From positions 851,675-915,674 of the forward strand of contig CAXIPT010000014.1 in NCBI GenBank assembly GCA_964030475.1: a stretch of DNA of 64,000 nucleotides, read 5' to 3'. Below are positions 20,107-32,836 of this stretch, piece by piece. Source of the DNA: Tethya wilhelma. Its lineage: Eukaryota; Porifera; Demospongiae; Tethyida; Tethyidae. The notes below the pieces were generated by a model. The model had not been told where the DNA came from. It did no database searches and saw only the letters and a program-made list of their open reading frames with translations. A program made the position numbers and the translations under genes. Position 1 is the stretch's first letter; each line of letters starts with the position of its first letter.

Positions 20107-21671
20107 AGTATTACAAGAAACCTTACACCACTAACCAACAAAATTAATAACAAAGCCACAGTACTTTAATTATTTAGTAAAAATCTGGCCATAGAAAAAT
20201 TTCTAATAATAACTGTTACAGTATAAGTGTTACTATAATTATAACACACATGTATGCCTATAGTTAGGCTAAGTGCTCGGAGGAGCAAAGACTCAATCTC
20301 ATTAACTGCAGGAAACATCTTGGACAACGAAATTTTGTGCAGGTGATTGCCTTCAGTTTATCACTAGAGCTGCATGTTGTTCTGAAGTAGAAGTAGCAAC
20401 AAACAAACAAAGGGACACTGTCTGAAAAAATTATTCATTGTAAGTACAATAATTAACTTCCTGCAGATGATATGCGCAATGTCATGTGTGTATTACATTG
20501 TGATTGAGTCATCATCAATTGCTCACGTACTATAGTGCAACTATAAACACATAATATACAATGGTATAATACTTAAGCCTTTATGTTTCCGGCACCGGAA
20601 ACGCAACGTTTCAAAACGCAATTCAAAGTGGAGCATTTTGAGAACAATACATTTCGCTCATTGTGTAAATGGAAAAAAGCAAATAAAAACAAAAACGCTT
20701 GGCCTTTAAAGCTAGCTAGTCCCTCCGTTTGAGCTTCGGTTGGTCTAAATAGTATAGTTACATTGTCTTGTTCAATTTTCCTTGTTCAAAAGTGAGTCGT
20801 TTCTTGTGTCTATGAATTTTTTGCTGATTCAAAAAAGTTATCATGTGCGTACTATAATACGTGAGGCGGTATAATGTTACAGTTCAACGGTTCATTGAAA
20901 ATTAAATATATTCGTATAAACACAAATCAAAAACAGTCGTTTTCTAAAAGAAAACAAAAATACATCTGTATAAACGGGGCCTAAAATATAGAAAATTTAT
21001 AAAAGTGACTGTACATTTTTGGTGAATGTTTACTTCTTATTGTATTCAGTTGTGAATACTCATAACGTGTACTTTCAGTTTGTGGCATGAAGCAAAAATA
21101 AACCGATCAGTAAAGCATGGATAGAGCTATGCAATCAGTATAAGGGATACATGTACCAAGAGAGGTACACTCATCAATGAAACAAAAGAACGCATCAAAC
21201 TCTGGTGTAGTTTGGAAATGTTAATTTGTTCTTGATATAATTTTCCCGATGTTCAAGAACATAAGAGAAATATATCTCATTTGCATGGGGGAAGTGAATT
21301 TTGGTTGCTAAAAAGTGTTTCACAATTAAGCAGGGAATCTAAGGGACTGCTGGATCTGGGAGCATGCTACTACCCACACCCTTTTCACTAATTCTTTGAC
21401 AAAACTTGGCTACAATCTTACAATATCGTCAAGCACATCACAGCAAATAGCGCCACACTTCTATCGAATCATTTAGCTAGCCAGGAGCTTATGAGCATTG
21501 CAAAGCTCACAAGCTCTTGCTTACACAGTATAGAGAAACAAATTTCATACCATAAGCAGGACAGAGTACATCCTTTCCAGCATCAATTGCATCAATTGTT
21601 CGGAGTGCTTTGGCCAGGACACTCAATGTTGTCTCTCGACTATTGTTCAACCACCATAGAAACATATCAGT

Positions 21672-22409
21672 CAAACACCGTTGAGTAAAATTATAGGATG
21701 ACCATGGTTGTTAGCTTGAAACTCATCCAACTTGTGTATAGGAACACTAAGTTGAAGGCCTAGCTCTTTCCATTTGGCCGCCAAAGGTAGCTTCACCAGC
21801 TCAGACAAGAAGTTTCTGTAAACTACAGTAAATTAATGATGTCAGCATACCATTGATGTAACACTGAAATATTGCTAGCATGATGGTGTATACCAATCAT
21901 TATTCTACTATCACACACTGGCCACTGGGAGGTATATACAAAAGGAGGAGAGGGAAACAACACACATGATTTACACGTACACATAAAAGTTAATGCAACG
22001 ATTGATCTAATATCAATTCACGAAAACTGAAATTCCTTGATTTTGTCAAATTGGAAATCATATAACGGATCATGTAGGATATCCGACTGCCTAGCCCTAG
22101 CCCTAGAGTCGGATATCCTACATGACCCCATATAACATCAGGCTTGGCTCAGTGTTACAAAGAAATACAGGCAATTGGAGGCTTGTTTAGCAATGTAATA
22201 TCATCACTGTACCAGTAACCACACAATTTTTTAGTTAATTTAACAAGATATAGACCAATTCTGCTTTTGTCAGACTCAAACACACTGCCTGTCGGGGTTC
22301 ACTTACTGATAGAAGGCCCGGGATTAATTTCAACATCTCCAGACAACAGCAACAGTAGAGAAAGAAACACTGCTAGTAAGTACACTTCAGACACACTCGA
22401 GCTCACCAT
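21672..22409 (-). pseudogene. 2A-leader / Death-domain gene, copy 2
   Basis: Exon 1 (22409 to 22307) has the same length as in copy 1 (103 coding bases) and again ends LLLLLSGDVEINPGPSI before a gtaagt donor; the second residue is Val instead of Met. Exon 2 begins at 21822 after ctgtag. It encodes the first part of the Death domain, but a 2-base insertion (cctataatttt against cctaatttt, around 21692-21698) shifts the frame to a TGA at 21674-21672. Beyond the lesion the ancestral frame is open through ALRTIDAIDAG, where copy 1 has a stop. Leader and 2A motif are thus better preserved than the Death domain in both copies. Confidence 0.7.
22067..22128. mobile_element. 62-bp hairpin insertion with 8-bp target duplication
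   Basis: tcatgtaggatatccgact and agtcggatatcctacatga form a perfect 19-bp stem around a gccctagccctag loop. The element is flanked by catataac on both sides (22059-22066, 22129-22136) and is absent at the paralogous site near 1745. It lies in the intron of the 2A/Death-domain gene. Eight-base duplication suggests hAT-type mobilisation. Confidence 0.75.
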
Positions 22410-22484
22410 GAGTCCACTCTTCCAGAAACTGAGAAAGCTGAACATCAGACTTGGCGCAATGAAATGGCGGAAATTAATGGCCGG

Positions 22485-22492
22485 TGACGTCA
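22485..22492 (-). promoter_or_regulatory. CRE TGACGTCA, copy 2
   Basis: Same CRE and downstream TGACG as at 2110, about 76 bp upstream of the ATG. Confidence 0.5.
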
Positions 22493-22950
22493 TGACGTGC
22501 GCGAATGGCATATCCTGTAACACAACCTTTACCAGCTTGATTATAAGCCAAGCTAAGGCCATTCTGGTATTTACACATTCTATGCCATCTTCCAGATTCC
22601 ATGATTCTAAATTCCACAAATTTACTACACTGATTATGGCGGAAACCGCACTGTCACTATAGTACCATCCATTTGAATACCAAGTCATATTCCTGGTGCT
22701 GTTTAGTGTCTTGCAGCAAAACACCATGTCCAGTCATAGTTGCTGAATCATCAGATCATTAAGAACAAACTCAAAAAAGGACAACTTTATAAACATGCGA
22801 GTACTTCTAACTGCCTGTAACTGTATATCATAACAATAAAAGCACTGCGGCACATAATTATTAACCCTCAGCGTGAAATTTGTCCTTTTGGCCCCAGTAT
22901 GATATAATTATTATTGTTGTTTATGCTTGTCAGTTATTTTTTATTGCTTA

Positions 22951-24881
22951 TAAGATTGTGATATAATTATAATTAAATATACTATACATTCAGGTGATTG
23001 TGTGCTTATATTGTTGATTACAAATTGTGATTATCAAATTCATAATAATTATTTACCGTTAACAAACATTAATTTTATAACTAGTTCATTTTGTTCGTCT
23101 GGTTTTGATTCATGATTATTGATCAGAAAAAAAATTATTATAATTAAAACTTGTACAAGACGAATTCAGAAAAGAGTTAAATTGTTCAAAAATTTATTTT
23201 TTCTTCTTCTCTTTGTCTTGAGGTTTGTTCTTCTTCTGGAATCTCTTCTTTTTCCTCTGTCTTGGAAGGGTGGAAGTGTCGTTGGTTCTCTTTTCTCTCT
23301 TGGAAAAGTACTTCTTTCTCTGGTTGCTGAGTTGGTATTTTTTTTGTTTTTTTTTGGTACTGCATGAGTAGGTTACCAAGCGTATGATTGTATCATATGT
23401 AGTAACTGTTTGGCTTAAGTTCTTCTGTTCTTCTAACTTTGTGTTTATAGGATTTGGGCTTTCATCCTTGTATGTCTATTTAGTTATGTCATTTAATTGC
23501 CTTTGTATTAGAGCTTTCCCATCAGGGTCTTGTTCATTTTTGGCTAGTTCCTTGATTTTTGCATGGATTTCACACAGAGTTTATTTTTCCTAAACAATTG
23601 TGATGTTTGATCAGTAAGCTGACTAGGTTTAGGGAGGCATGGTGTATGATATCTCTCTAGTCTTTTTCAACTTCTGCATGTATCTGAATTGTATATGTGC
23701 ATGTGGTTTACATGCACCATAAAGACATACTCCATGGAGGGCTTTCATTATTTATACGGACCTTCAAGAAATGTGTCTGGTGGCTGGCTTTGGTTAAAAT
23801 GGTAAACGTGGCATTCAGTCTTTCCCTTTTCCCCTTAAGAGTGCTTCACTTTTGGCTGTGTTGCTGAATATTTCTGAGTGTTCCTCAATGGTTTGGTTAA
23901 GGAATTCTGATACATTTTTTAAGTCCTCGATTGAGTCTCAGGAGCTTTTGTTCTGATTGTGTATATATCGGTTACTTTTAAGCGTTGTCTCCAAGGAGTT
24001 AGTCCTTCATTGGGTGTATAGGCATGCTTGCTCCTTGTGTGACTAGGTGTGATCATATGGTCCACAAGGCTAGTATTGTTGACATGTTCCATCAACTAGT
24101 GAGCTCGTTACATCAGTTTGGGTGCTTGTTTGGATAATTCCCAGTTGGGTTTCGCCTGATTGCCTTTTTGCTTTATTTTGTTTCAGGTATGCTTAAGAGT
24201 AGTTTCATGCCCGGCATCTGTTTGGCTGGTTGTTTGGTTGTAAGTGAACGGTCTTTGGCATGGCCTTTGGAGATGCCATTCCTTAGATTGATTAGGCTTC
24301 ATGTGCTGTTTGTTTTGCTAGTGCTCTTTGACATTTTTGTATGTCAGGTCAATGGATTTGGGAAAAAAAAAAGGTTAGGATTTGGATTGTTCTTCTGTAT
24401 GTTTTTGGGTTGCTTCTGTGTTATTATTATCTTCTCGATTATAATTCTTTTTCGCATCTTCTAGATGCTTCTTTCATCTTCTCCAAATGCTTCTTCTAAT
24501 TTCTTCTGAATGCTCCAACTGCTAATCTTCGAGAATTCATTTTGCCCCTGGAGCTACCTTTCTTCAGATAATTTTTTGACAGTGAGGTAGGAATATGTTG
24601 AAAAGTAATGGGGGGGGGGGGAACCCTGTGCCAACAATAAACAGCTATATTTTTAACTACTCCGACAAAGATGCTTATCTATGGAGTATGTGGTGCATGT
24701 ACAATGTAGGATATTATCAACCAACCAAGACTGAGCAGGGTGCTAATGCAGTTAGAGAAGAGGCTGAAACCAATGGACCCAATAGTGTAAGTTATATATA
24801 GTGCGGAGTATAATTGTGACCTTTTTGTTTTGATCATAACTTTCAGCATCATATCTCATCTTGTAATCATGCACACACACA

Positions 24882-24927
<46 letters not shown>
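22951..24927. other. Non-genic duplicated region, copy 2
   Basis: Matches 5567-7960 with deletions. Contains the Lys/Arg-rich minus-strand stretch (23194-23379), a degraded tail relic near 24620-24645 (aaccctgtgccaac) and a (CA)n tract at 24870-24927. No intact gene. Confidence 0.5.
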
Positions 24928-25188
24928 NTTCTCTCTGATTGAAGTGCAAAATCACGATGAACACGTGGACCTACGCGCATGCGCTGTAGATTGAGATGCA
25001 CTGGCAATGATCGTCATAAACGTATACCATATTTTATATGACGAGGACGTACGACAGACAACAAGTATATAACATATATATAACATATAATATATAGAAA
25101 ATTTCGCCGTTGACTAAACTAGTGTGGGGCTCACTCCGGCTCGCCCCAAATAGTGCATAATGTGCCTCGCGCAGAGTCTGTAATATGA

Positions 25189-26648
25189 CAAGTAGCAAAA
25201 ATTTCAAAAAATAAGCAGTGTAGGAATGGGCAGTGTTATAAAAAGTATTGGAACAAGGCATGTCTCAATGACTACTCGTATGGTTCCAGACTGAATTATC
25301 TGTAAATGAAGTTTATTGGATTAGATTATACTGGCCAAGACTTGAACACAAAAAAATGAAATAGTCATGTGCCCAAAATTGAGACATGCCTTGTTCCAAT
25401 ACTTTTTACAGCACTGCCCATTCCTACACTGCTTATTTTTTGAAATTTTTGCTACTTGTTTATTCACTTTTTTCAACACTACAGCTAGTGTGAAGACTGT
25501 TAGAGACTGGTTAGTCACTACAAAAAGCTTGAGTAGCAGCTACATGCATTGTAATGCTAGAGTAACTAATATAATGCATGCGCATGCGCATTCAATGCCA
25601 CGTGGATAGATAATAAATAACCTTTGAGCTGAAGATTACTACGTTGAATTAAGTACATGAATTTATTAGCCTCATCCCCAGAATGAATGATGAATTTATA
25701 TGCTAAGTTTTAAAGCTTTCTAGTTTTTGTTTAGGCTTATATATTTGTGATGAAAACGAGTATTAAGGAACGCACCTAGTGCTGTCAAAGTTGGCTCCAC
25801 ACTTTGTTTCTCTGGAAACTGTGTTCAAGTATAAGTCAGTTAGTACGTACGTAAGTACGTTAGGAGAACAAAAATGGCACTATTGTGGCTTCCCACTAGT
25901 GCTCTCTACGAATTCTCAGTAAAGTTTCTGTGAGCTTCAGGCCTGGCATGCAGTTGGTAATCTGTTGGGGAGAGCCTTTGAGCAAGTTTGAGGGCTTAAC
26001 TTTGTTTTGTTAGATTTTTATGGTGATAAACATTTTGTATTGGGTCTATGAGACATGTGGCCCATTCCTACTATACACAAGTATAGTAAAAATTTCATAA
26101 AAATTAGCAGTGTAGGAATGGGCAGTGCTGTAAAAAGGAAGGAAACAAGGCTGGGACTTTAAATTTCGGCACATGACTACTTCATTTTCGTGTTCTCTAT
26201 CATAGAATCATGATTAAATTCTGATTCCAATTAAGTCATGGTTTATTTAAATAAATTAGAAGGTATACAGGCAACCTATGTGAGCTTGGAAAACTTTGAA
26301 AATGAAGTAGTCATGTGCCAAAATTTAAAGTCCCAGCCTTGTTTCCTTCCTTTTTACAGCACTGCCCATTCCTACACTGCTAATTTTTATGAAATTTTTA
26401 CTATACTTGTTTGTTCACTTTTTTCAACACTAAGGTGCTCAATTGCAATGGAGTATAAGCTTTCAGAGACTGGTCAGTCTCTACAAAAAGCATGAGCTAC
26501 TGCTTTCAAGTACACTGGATGCGCATGCGCATTATATGCATGCAAACCACGTGGTCTGTTGACGACCTTTACCTACATCAAGATGGCTACATTCAAGTAC
26601 AGTATTTTATACCAGAGTTTTAAAATGCCTAGATTTTGTTTGTTAAAT
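25189..26648. mobile_element. Two adjoining Helitron-like copies, second cut by the gap
   Basis: First copy: foldback arms 25189-25459, motif block, internal region to about 26076 (ggcccattcctactatac). The second begins directly at 26078 with arms to 26410, then the NRF1/E-box block, and runs into the N run at 26649. Arm sequences differ between copies but match within each copy. Confidence 0.6.
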
Positions 26649-27254
26649 NNNNNNNNNNNNNNNNNNNNNNNNNNNNNNNNNNNNNNNNNNNNNNNNNNNN
26701 NNNNNNNNNNNNNNNNNNNNNNNNNNNNNNNNNNNNNNNNNNNNNNNNNNNNNNNNNNNNNNNNNNNNNNNNNNNNNNNNNNNNNNNNNNNNNNNNNNNN
26801 NNNNNNNNNNNNNNNNNNNNNNNNNNNNNNNNNNNNNNNNNNNNNNNNNNNNNNNNNNNNNNNNNNNNNNNNNNNNNNNNNNNNNNNNNNNNNNNNNNNN
26901 NNNNNNNNNNNNNNNNNNNNNNNNNNNNNNNNNNNNNNNNNNNNNNNNNNNNNNNNNNNNNNNNNNNNNNNNNNNNNNNNNNNNNNNNNNNNNNNNNNNN
27001 NNNNNNNNNNNNNNNNNNNNNNNNNNNNNNNNNNNNNNNNNNNNNNNNNNNNNNNNNNNNNNNNNNNNNNNNNNNNNNNNNNNNNNNNNNNNNNNNNNNN
27101 NNNNNNNNNNNNNNNNNNNNNNNNNNNNNNNNNNNNNNNNNNNNNNNNNNNNNNNNNNNNNNNNNNNNNNNNNNNNNNNNNNNNNNNNNNNNNNNNNNNN
27201 NNNNNNNNNNNNNNNNNNNNNNNNNNNNNNNNNNNNNNNNNNNNNNNNNNNNNN
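26649..27254. other. Assembly gap (606 N)
   Basis: Unknown sequence. Size may be nominal. Confidence 1.
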
Positions 27255-27489
27255 AAAAAATTTTGGTTGCCATGGCAACTGCATATCATTTCCGGGATTT
27301 TAATTGAAGATATTTTCATGAATATTCATAATGAGATTGGTCATGTGACTCTGGTAACCAGGGCAAATCATTAAGGATGTTCGGAGCATCATTCACATGC
27401 GTTACCATGGTGAGAGCATGTTAAATGATAAAGATATTCTTAGTTCGAATAATTTTTTTCCTTAATTAGGGAGCCGGTCCTTAACTTGC

Positions 27490-29055
27490 CAGAGACTGTC
27501 CATTCCATTAAAGAAGCAGGTCGTAATACTAGAATGATGAGTGATCCATGCTGTACACAAAGTGAAGAAATTTCGTGATTCACTGGCAGAGGAAAAAAAT
27601 AATTCATGATTTATTTTATTTAATGATTAATGACGTAGGTATATAACAATAGACCGTTAATTGTTCCAACAGCTACAGTCAGATTGCAGACTAGAAAAAC
27701 AGCAATAACTACTATGCTAGCTAAAGTATAGACAATGAGTATTTCTATCCAGTTATTTGAGCATTTCCGGCATGAACTATAGGTATAAGTGAGACTAAAT
27801 CCATCCTTACAAGACCCACAAAGCTTGCCACTACGATTGAAAGCACACTGTGCATCAGAACCATTGGCTGTGTTGAGGTTTATCCAGACTGGAGATGGAT
27901 GACAGTAGTCAAGTGGACAATGAGGGTGAAGCAGATATGGACACTCAAAGTCTTCATCAGTTTCATTGATGTAACTTATCCAGACATCATTCTTTCTTAG
28001 GACTGATGAGTTACTAATAGAACAACCCATTATGTAGTCAGAGAGGCAAGGATCACATTCACAACTACAATTGGATGTGTCTTCAGTTCTGACAAAACCA
28101 ATTGGGCAATTGCAAGGGAGAAATGTGACATTTATGCGAGTTTGAAAAGCCGTGATATCACTGCTGCACTGATTATCTGCGTACAAGACTAGCTGTTCTG
28201 ACTGATAAGGAGAGGTTATGGTGAAATTCAAGTTTGTACAGTTGGAAGTTGTTTCCTGTACGATCTGTCCTTTAGCAAGTCCACTAAGGTCTGACGATAG
28301 ATTCGCCTTCACAGAAGATATAATTGGATTTCGACCCTGATCTACAACAACTAGTGATATGTTAAATGTCTCACCTTTTTTGACTGCATAAGATGGTGGA
28401 GGACTGTCACAATCAGTTTGAGTGTTTACGCAAAAACACACATGAACTGGTTCAGATGATAACTCAGACAGTGTGTTGTTTCTATTGAAGTTAATGCTAT
28501 TGGAGGAAAATGCAGTAAGAGAGTTGAAAGAGCTCCTCTCAAGAGTTGCATTCATAACATTCCTCAGTTCCAATCCATGTCTGTTTTCAAATTGACAATC
28601 CTCTATCCTCAGTTGATCTACTGATCTTACAGAGTTCTCTGAGCACTCATTGAACACAAGACCACTGACAGTGACCTCAGATATGTTGTCTAAAACAAAG
28701 CCTGTTGAATTGATGCATGTAACCGTAGCGGAAGAAGAGTTTGTAGGTGCAACTCTTAGTATAAGGTTGTTGACATGTTGTATCTGAAGAAATAAACCAA
28801 GAATATGACAACCAGGCTCAAAGATGAGAGTGATGTTTGAATTAGTGATGACTGTAGAATCTGATTGTGACCAAAGTGGGCATACTGAGTAAGAGTCAAG
28901 CAGCTCATTCCCTCATGTAATTGGGTGTTGTCAGGAATCGTTGTCTCATTTAGACAAGTTGCATTGTCTTGTACAATATAGTAGGTTTGAGCTGACACTA
29001 ATGTCACTAGCTTTGCTAGAGCTAGAACTAGGATGATCAGTTGGGCTGTTTTCAT
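27490..29055 (-). pseudogene. Membrane protein family, gene 3, truncated and broken
   Basis: ATG at 29055 with the conserved signal peptide and the TYYIVQDNATC start of the ectodomain. A one-base deletion near 28877 (ccaaagtggg for ccaaagttggg) shifts the frame. The ectodomain then continues in another frame (about 28870 to 27620) through CGSCKDGFSL and the first membrane segment, and stops at TAA after TYVINH. Similarity to gene 1 continues to about 27490 (gacctgcttctt), then ends abruptly, so the remaining membrane segments and the tail are missing. It is inverted relative to genes 1 and 2. Confidence 0.8.
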
Positions 29056-29087
29056 TTTCACTTCTTAAAAATTGATGTCACTGTGTG

Positions 29088-29162
<75 letters not shown>

Positions 29163-29480
29163 AACATGTCAGATGCACATTTAACATAATTATGTATACA
29201 CGTGGTAGTAATGATAATTCAACTTTAGTTAAGAATCACATACAGTCATGACATTGTGTGTTACAAAAGCTAACACTTGTAAGTGCTTGAATTTCAAATA
29301 TTACCTGTATAATCACTGTCAGTTTAGCTCAAATTCTTATCAGATAGTCTGATAGTCTGTTTAGTTTCTTGTATTGTAGATTGATCAGCTTAGCTCGAGT
29401 AGTACTGGTTCTTGTTCGTGATAACACTCGCATTATATAACGTGAATATTGCATAACAGTTTAGCTTATATAGTATGGGA
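29056..29480 (-). promoter_or_regulatory. Conserved 5' flank and microsatellite-bearing 5' UTR intron, gene 3
   Basis: Donor acag|gtaatatttgaaa at 29304 and acceptor cacacag at 29081 on the minus strand. A CA array (29083-29158 on the plus strand as GT) runs directly into the acceptor AG and accounts for the longer 224-bp intron. The upstream block with gatcaatctacaatac is conserved. Confidence 0.6.
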
Positions 29481-29755
29481 ATATTTTATGACTGATCATG
29501 AGGAAAATTAAGTTAATTCTTTAAATTTTTAAACTGTTAGTTATAATTATTATAGTTACTCCTGCAGTCTGTCAGGAATGTTTGGAGGAGTTATAGGTAG
29601 CTATTATCAGAAAATGTGGGATACGAAGTTTTAAAAAATAAGGGAAATATGTGTGGTTGTAACTTCCATTTTAAGTATCAGAGTCATTACCCCATTCAAA
29701 GCATTCTCATCAGTGTCGTTGTATATAGCAGTCTGCCTGTTTGTGATAGTGGACA

Positions 29756-29812
29756 ATACCCCCACACTACACTTTTGTGACTATATACAGGAAGAGGAAT
29801 AGAATGATTTCT
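29756..29812 (-). pseudogene. Relic of membrane-protein cytoplasmic tail
   Basis: On the minus strand gaaatcattctattcctctt then gtagtgtggg matches the same tail region as the relics at 7542 and 14772, about 0.7 kb upstream of gene 3. Confidence 0.55.
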
Positions 29813-31676
29813 AGAGTCATGCTGTGTTTTCCTGTTTGGTGTGTCATACATCATGTGCTATACATACGTTTGTAACTTGATATGACAACTTAGACAATGT
29901 TGTTAAGGCTCGGCACACACGTAGTACTTTTAAAGGATTATTGTACGATAGTACAAGGTGTAATTAGTAATGACCACTGAACCTTATCATTATTCATTAG
30001 CCATAATTGTCCCATACTATGCCTACATTCCCCTTGTATGACACACTTTCTTAATTTGTGCAATAATATTATTGCCGAGCACATTAGTGTGAGGTATCAT
30101 AAATCGGTTTGTACATTGGGTTTACAGCTCATATCTCACTGTTGTAACTCATCCTTACATTCATATTTTAAAATTTTGTGTTTTGGTATATAATATAGGT
30201 TGTGCTTTGAGTTCCCTTCAAGGCCATAGACTAGTTGGTGCTTGGGGCTGGGGTGCTCAAGTACCCCCCAAATTTTAGCACTTCCAACAATATAATTTGT
30301 ACATTTGTTCCACTATAATTGTCAATACTGCTTTTTATCAGATTTTTTTGCCTCAAAATGCATCAAATTCCATCTCAGACACCCTAAAATCTCAAAATTT
30401 TCCGGGGAGCATGCCCCCGGACCCCCCTAGCTTTGCTAGTCACTACTGTAACATACCAAAGCACTTTCGTTTACACTTCCAACTGAAGCACCCCCAAATC
30501 TTAAAACTTGTCTACGGCCCTGCCCTTGTAGCGTTGGTTTTAAAGAATGTTCATTCTATCTTGCTAACTTTTCTCTCAATGACGAGTGATACATTTTGTA
30601 AACGTTCAACCTTTTCTAAGATCATCTTGGTTCTGATCGACGATCTTTTCCTTTTTTAATTGTAGCACAGTGCACAAGTGTGCCAATAATAATGTATCTG
30701 TAAAAATTGTCAACATAATAAATCAATTGTTTAGCAATAGCAGCACACACGGACTTGGGAACAAGGCTATGATAGAATCTTTATGTAATCTTGATCCAAC
30801 AATATCTAAAAAACTATATAGAGATCACATCAAGTAGCTCACAAAGACTAGCCTAATTCTAACAAATTTTAGAGTATATTTTGTACCTATAATTATGTAG
30901 TTCCAATTTTTTTTTAAAAAATTGTTTTAGTAAAATTTTAGTCCTACGTATATCAAACAAAAACTACTTGCAGTGACTGTATTATAATTAATCACCCTGC
31001 ATTATTTCATTAAAAATACTTACCTTTATCTTTTGGCTTGTTGAACGTAAACCAGAAAAATTAAAAATTATATAGATTCAGATCCAACTATAGATACTGA
31101 GTGACATTACACCACTCCAAGTGAATCTGCATGGTTTCCGGTCATTTGCCTGCATCAACAATTAAATATACACCCAAAACTTCACCATTACTTCAACCAT
31201 GCATGCGCAATACCCATATTGGAACATGTGGTAAAGATTTAACTATTTTTGACATGCCTATAATCAGTGTTTGAACACTACTTAACCTTTTTCTAAAGTG
31301 CTTACAGATTATTATTTTTAAAAAATTCGTGTTAAGAACAAGACAAACAAACTTGTTACCTACAGCTGTGGCATGCTCAATTGGCTCTCTGTTGAACATT
31401 GTTTTGGAGTAATGGTACTTTTCATGACGTAACCACCCACCTATATATTGACTTGTGAAGTCCCTTAACCAGAAACCAGACTACCACTTGGAGTGGCTTT
31501 AACATAGTTTCATTGTGTTTGCATAACTCCTACAAATCTTAACAGTCGTTATGCCAGCGGTCCACTCACAATACAAACATTAAAAATTCAGGGAGTACTA
31601 CGTAAACGCATTCCACAAGCTAATTATCTCACCGCAAACTTCCAATATTTTCATAGGTATGTAAAAAATCTTTCAG
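29813..31676. other. Intergenic with transposon fragment
   Basis: The piece at about 30232-30530 has the features of a widespread DNA-element fragment (ggggtgctcaagtacccccc, ccggggagcatgcccccgg, ccccaaatctt). Otherwise AT-rich with no supported gene; upstream exons of the BEN gene may lie here but I cannot place them. Confidence 0.4.
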
Positions 31677-32052
31677 GGCAAGTGTGCGGATCACCTGAAG
31701 AACTCAGTCAAGTGCTGACTGAGCTGCTGTTCACACGTGAAGAAATGGCTCTGGGTAATGCTACAAATCCTCGCAGAAGTGATATTAAGAGGCTTGATCC
31801 GAAGAGACTACATGCTATCCGAGGTATTGAGTTATTGTTCTAAATCCTTATGCTGCATGAACCTTCACTAATGGTTTTCTTTCAGTTCACCTTGCAACCC
31901 GGTTTGACGAAGATGGAAAACTTGAGCTCTATTCTCCTCGCGAAAGCAAACGCTGGAAAAAGCTTAAAAGTGAAAAAATAAACGTACGCTGTAGGCAGTA
32001 CCGTCCAAGTTCAATTAAGCAGGATACCGACGACCTTGGCCAGGATGAGTGA
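31677..32052 (+). CDS. BEN-domain protein, last two exons
   Basis: Exon A 31677-31823 (acceptor tctttcag, donor gag|gtattg) and exon B 31886-32052 (acceptor tttctttcag) join in phase 1 and end at TGA 32050-32052. Exon A reads EELSQVLTELLFTREEMALG, then SDIKRLDPKRLHAIR. Exon B reads VHLATRFDED, then W-KKLKSEKINVRCRQYR. This order (Leu-rich helix, LFTREE, LD-P-K-L-AI, Trp, I-x-CR-x-R) is the BEN-domain pattern, a DNA-binding/chromatin-adaptor fold found in transcriptional repressors. N-terminal exons and the promoter were not found. The frame is also open beyond the stop to a gtaagt at 32128, so a longer product by readthrough or alternative splicing cannot be excluded. Confidence 0.65.
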
Positions 32053-32310
32053 ACTTTGTATTATGAACAGTATCATGAAATTAATAGTTGTACAATTTGT
32101 GACAATGAGAATGTAAACAATTATTCAGTAAGTAAANGCATAACTTATTTAAGAAAGCTGCTTTACTGTACTGGGGACTGTTTCATTGACCATGCAGCTA
32201 GCTACAAGGTTTTCCTTGGTTGTGACACCCTTGAGACAGCACGGAGGGTACTTGTGATTGAAAAATAGAATATTAATTTTTAGCACTTTATTATTTGTTG
32301 TGTGGAACAG

Positions 32311-32364
32311 CATTTAGCAAAGGAGAGCTTGCAGCAAGAGAAATGGTTGAACCATCCTTAAAAG
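32311..32364 (+). CDS. Possible 54-nt exon
   Basis: Bounded by acceptor tggaacag and strong donor aaag|gtgagt. Phase 1 at both ends, encoding FSKGELAAREMVEPSLK. Phase-compatible with exon A of the BEN gene upstream and with 36446-36576 downstream, so it could be an alternative 3' part of that gene. Family not recognised. Confidence 0.35.
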
Positions 32365-32836
32365 GTGAGTGGTACGGCAGCCATCTGTTGGTATTCTGTG
32401 ACACCATTTAGCTCCTTGTTTACCTTAAATTCACTCAAGGAACCCTTCCGCGCAAAATTCATCTATTATTGTATAGCACTGTACTGTAGTTCACTTTTTT
32501 TTGTTTACTATGCTCGCTGATATGTTACTAAGGGGCTAATTGGTTTGCAGCTGCCTCCACTTTTGTACATGCCACACTGACACCCACTACATAACCATGT
32601 ACCAATGAATGAATTTTATGACTACAAAATTAATACTGTTGTCAGATACGCCCATGTGGCCAGCGAAAAATTAACGAAGAAGAACTGGGTGTGCAAGAAG
32701 TACCAGCCACAGTCACTTTCAGTTTCTGGGCCACGTAAAATTGCAGACAGTGGCCCATTTTGTTCCAAGTTGCGTTTGACAGACCTCAGGAACTAGAACC
32801 TGGACATGCCTAGAAGCAGCACTGAAGATATGAGGG

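Larger units (their letters stand above)
20262..24927. repeat. Segmental duplication, copy 2
   Basis: Partner of 1-3057 and 5567-7960. It lacks the 125-316 MITE, the satellite fragment, the 498-bp tandem copy and the Helitron-like insertion, and has its own insertions (62-bp hairpin at 22067). It ends at a (CA)n tract and gap base. Confidence 0.85.

Noticed and set aside
26559..27374. Open frames of 200-270 codons across the N run
   Set aside because: Composed of unknown residues only.
30297..30659. 120-codon plus-strand frame
   Set aside because: Lies over a DNA-transposon fragment with a poor coding pattern; not linked to the BEN exons by usable splice sites.
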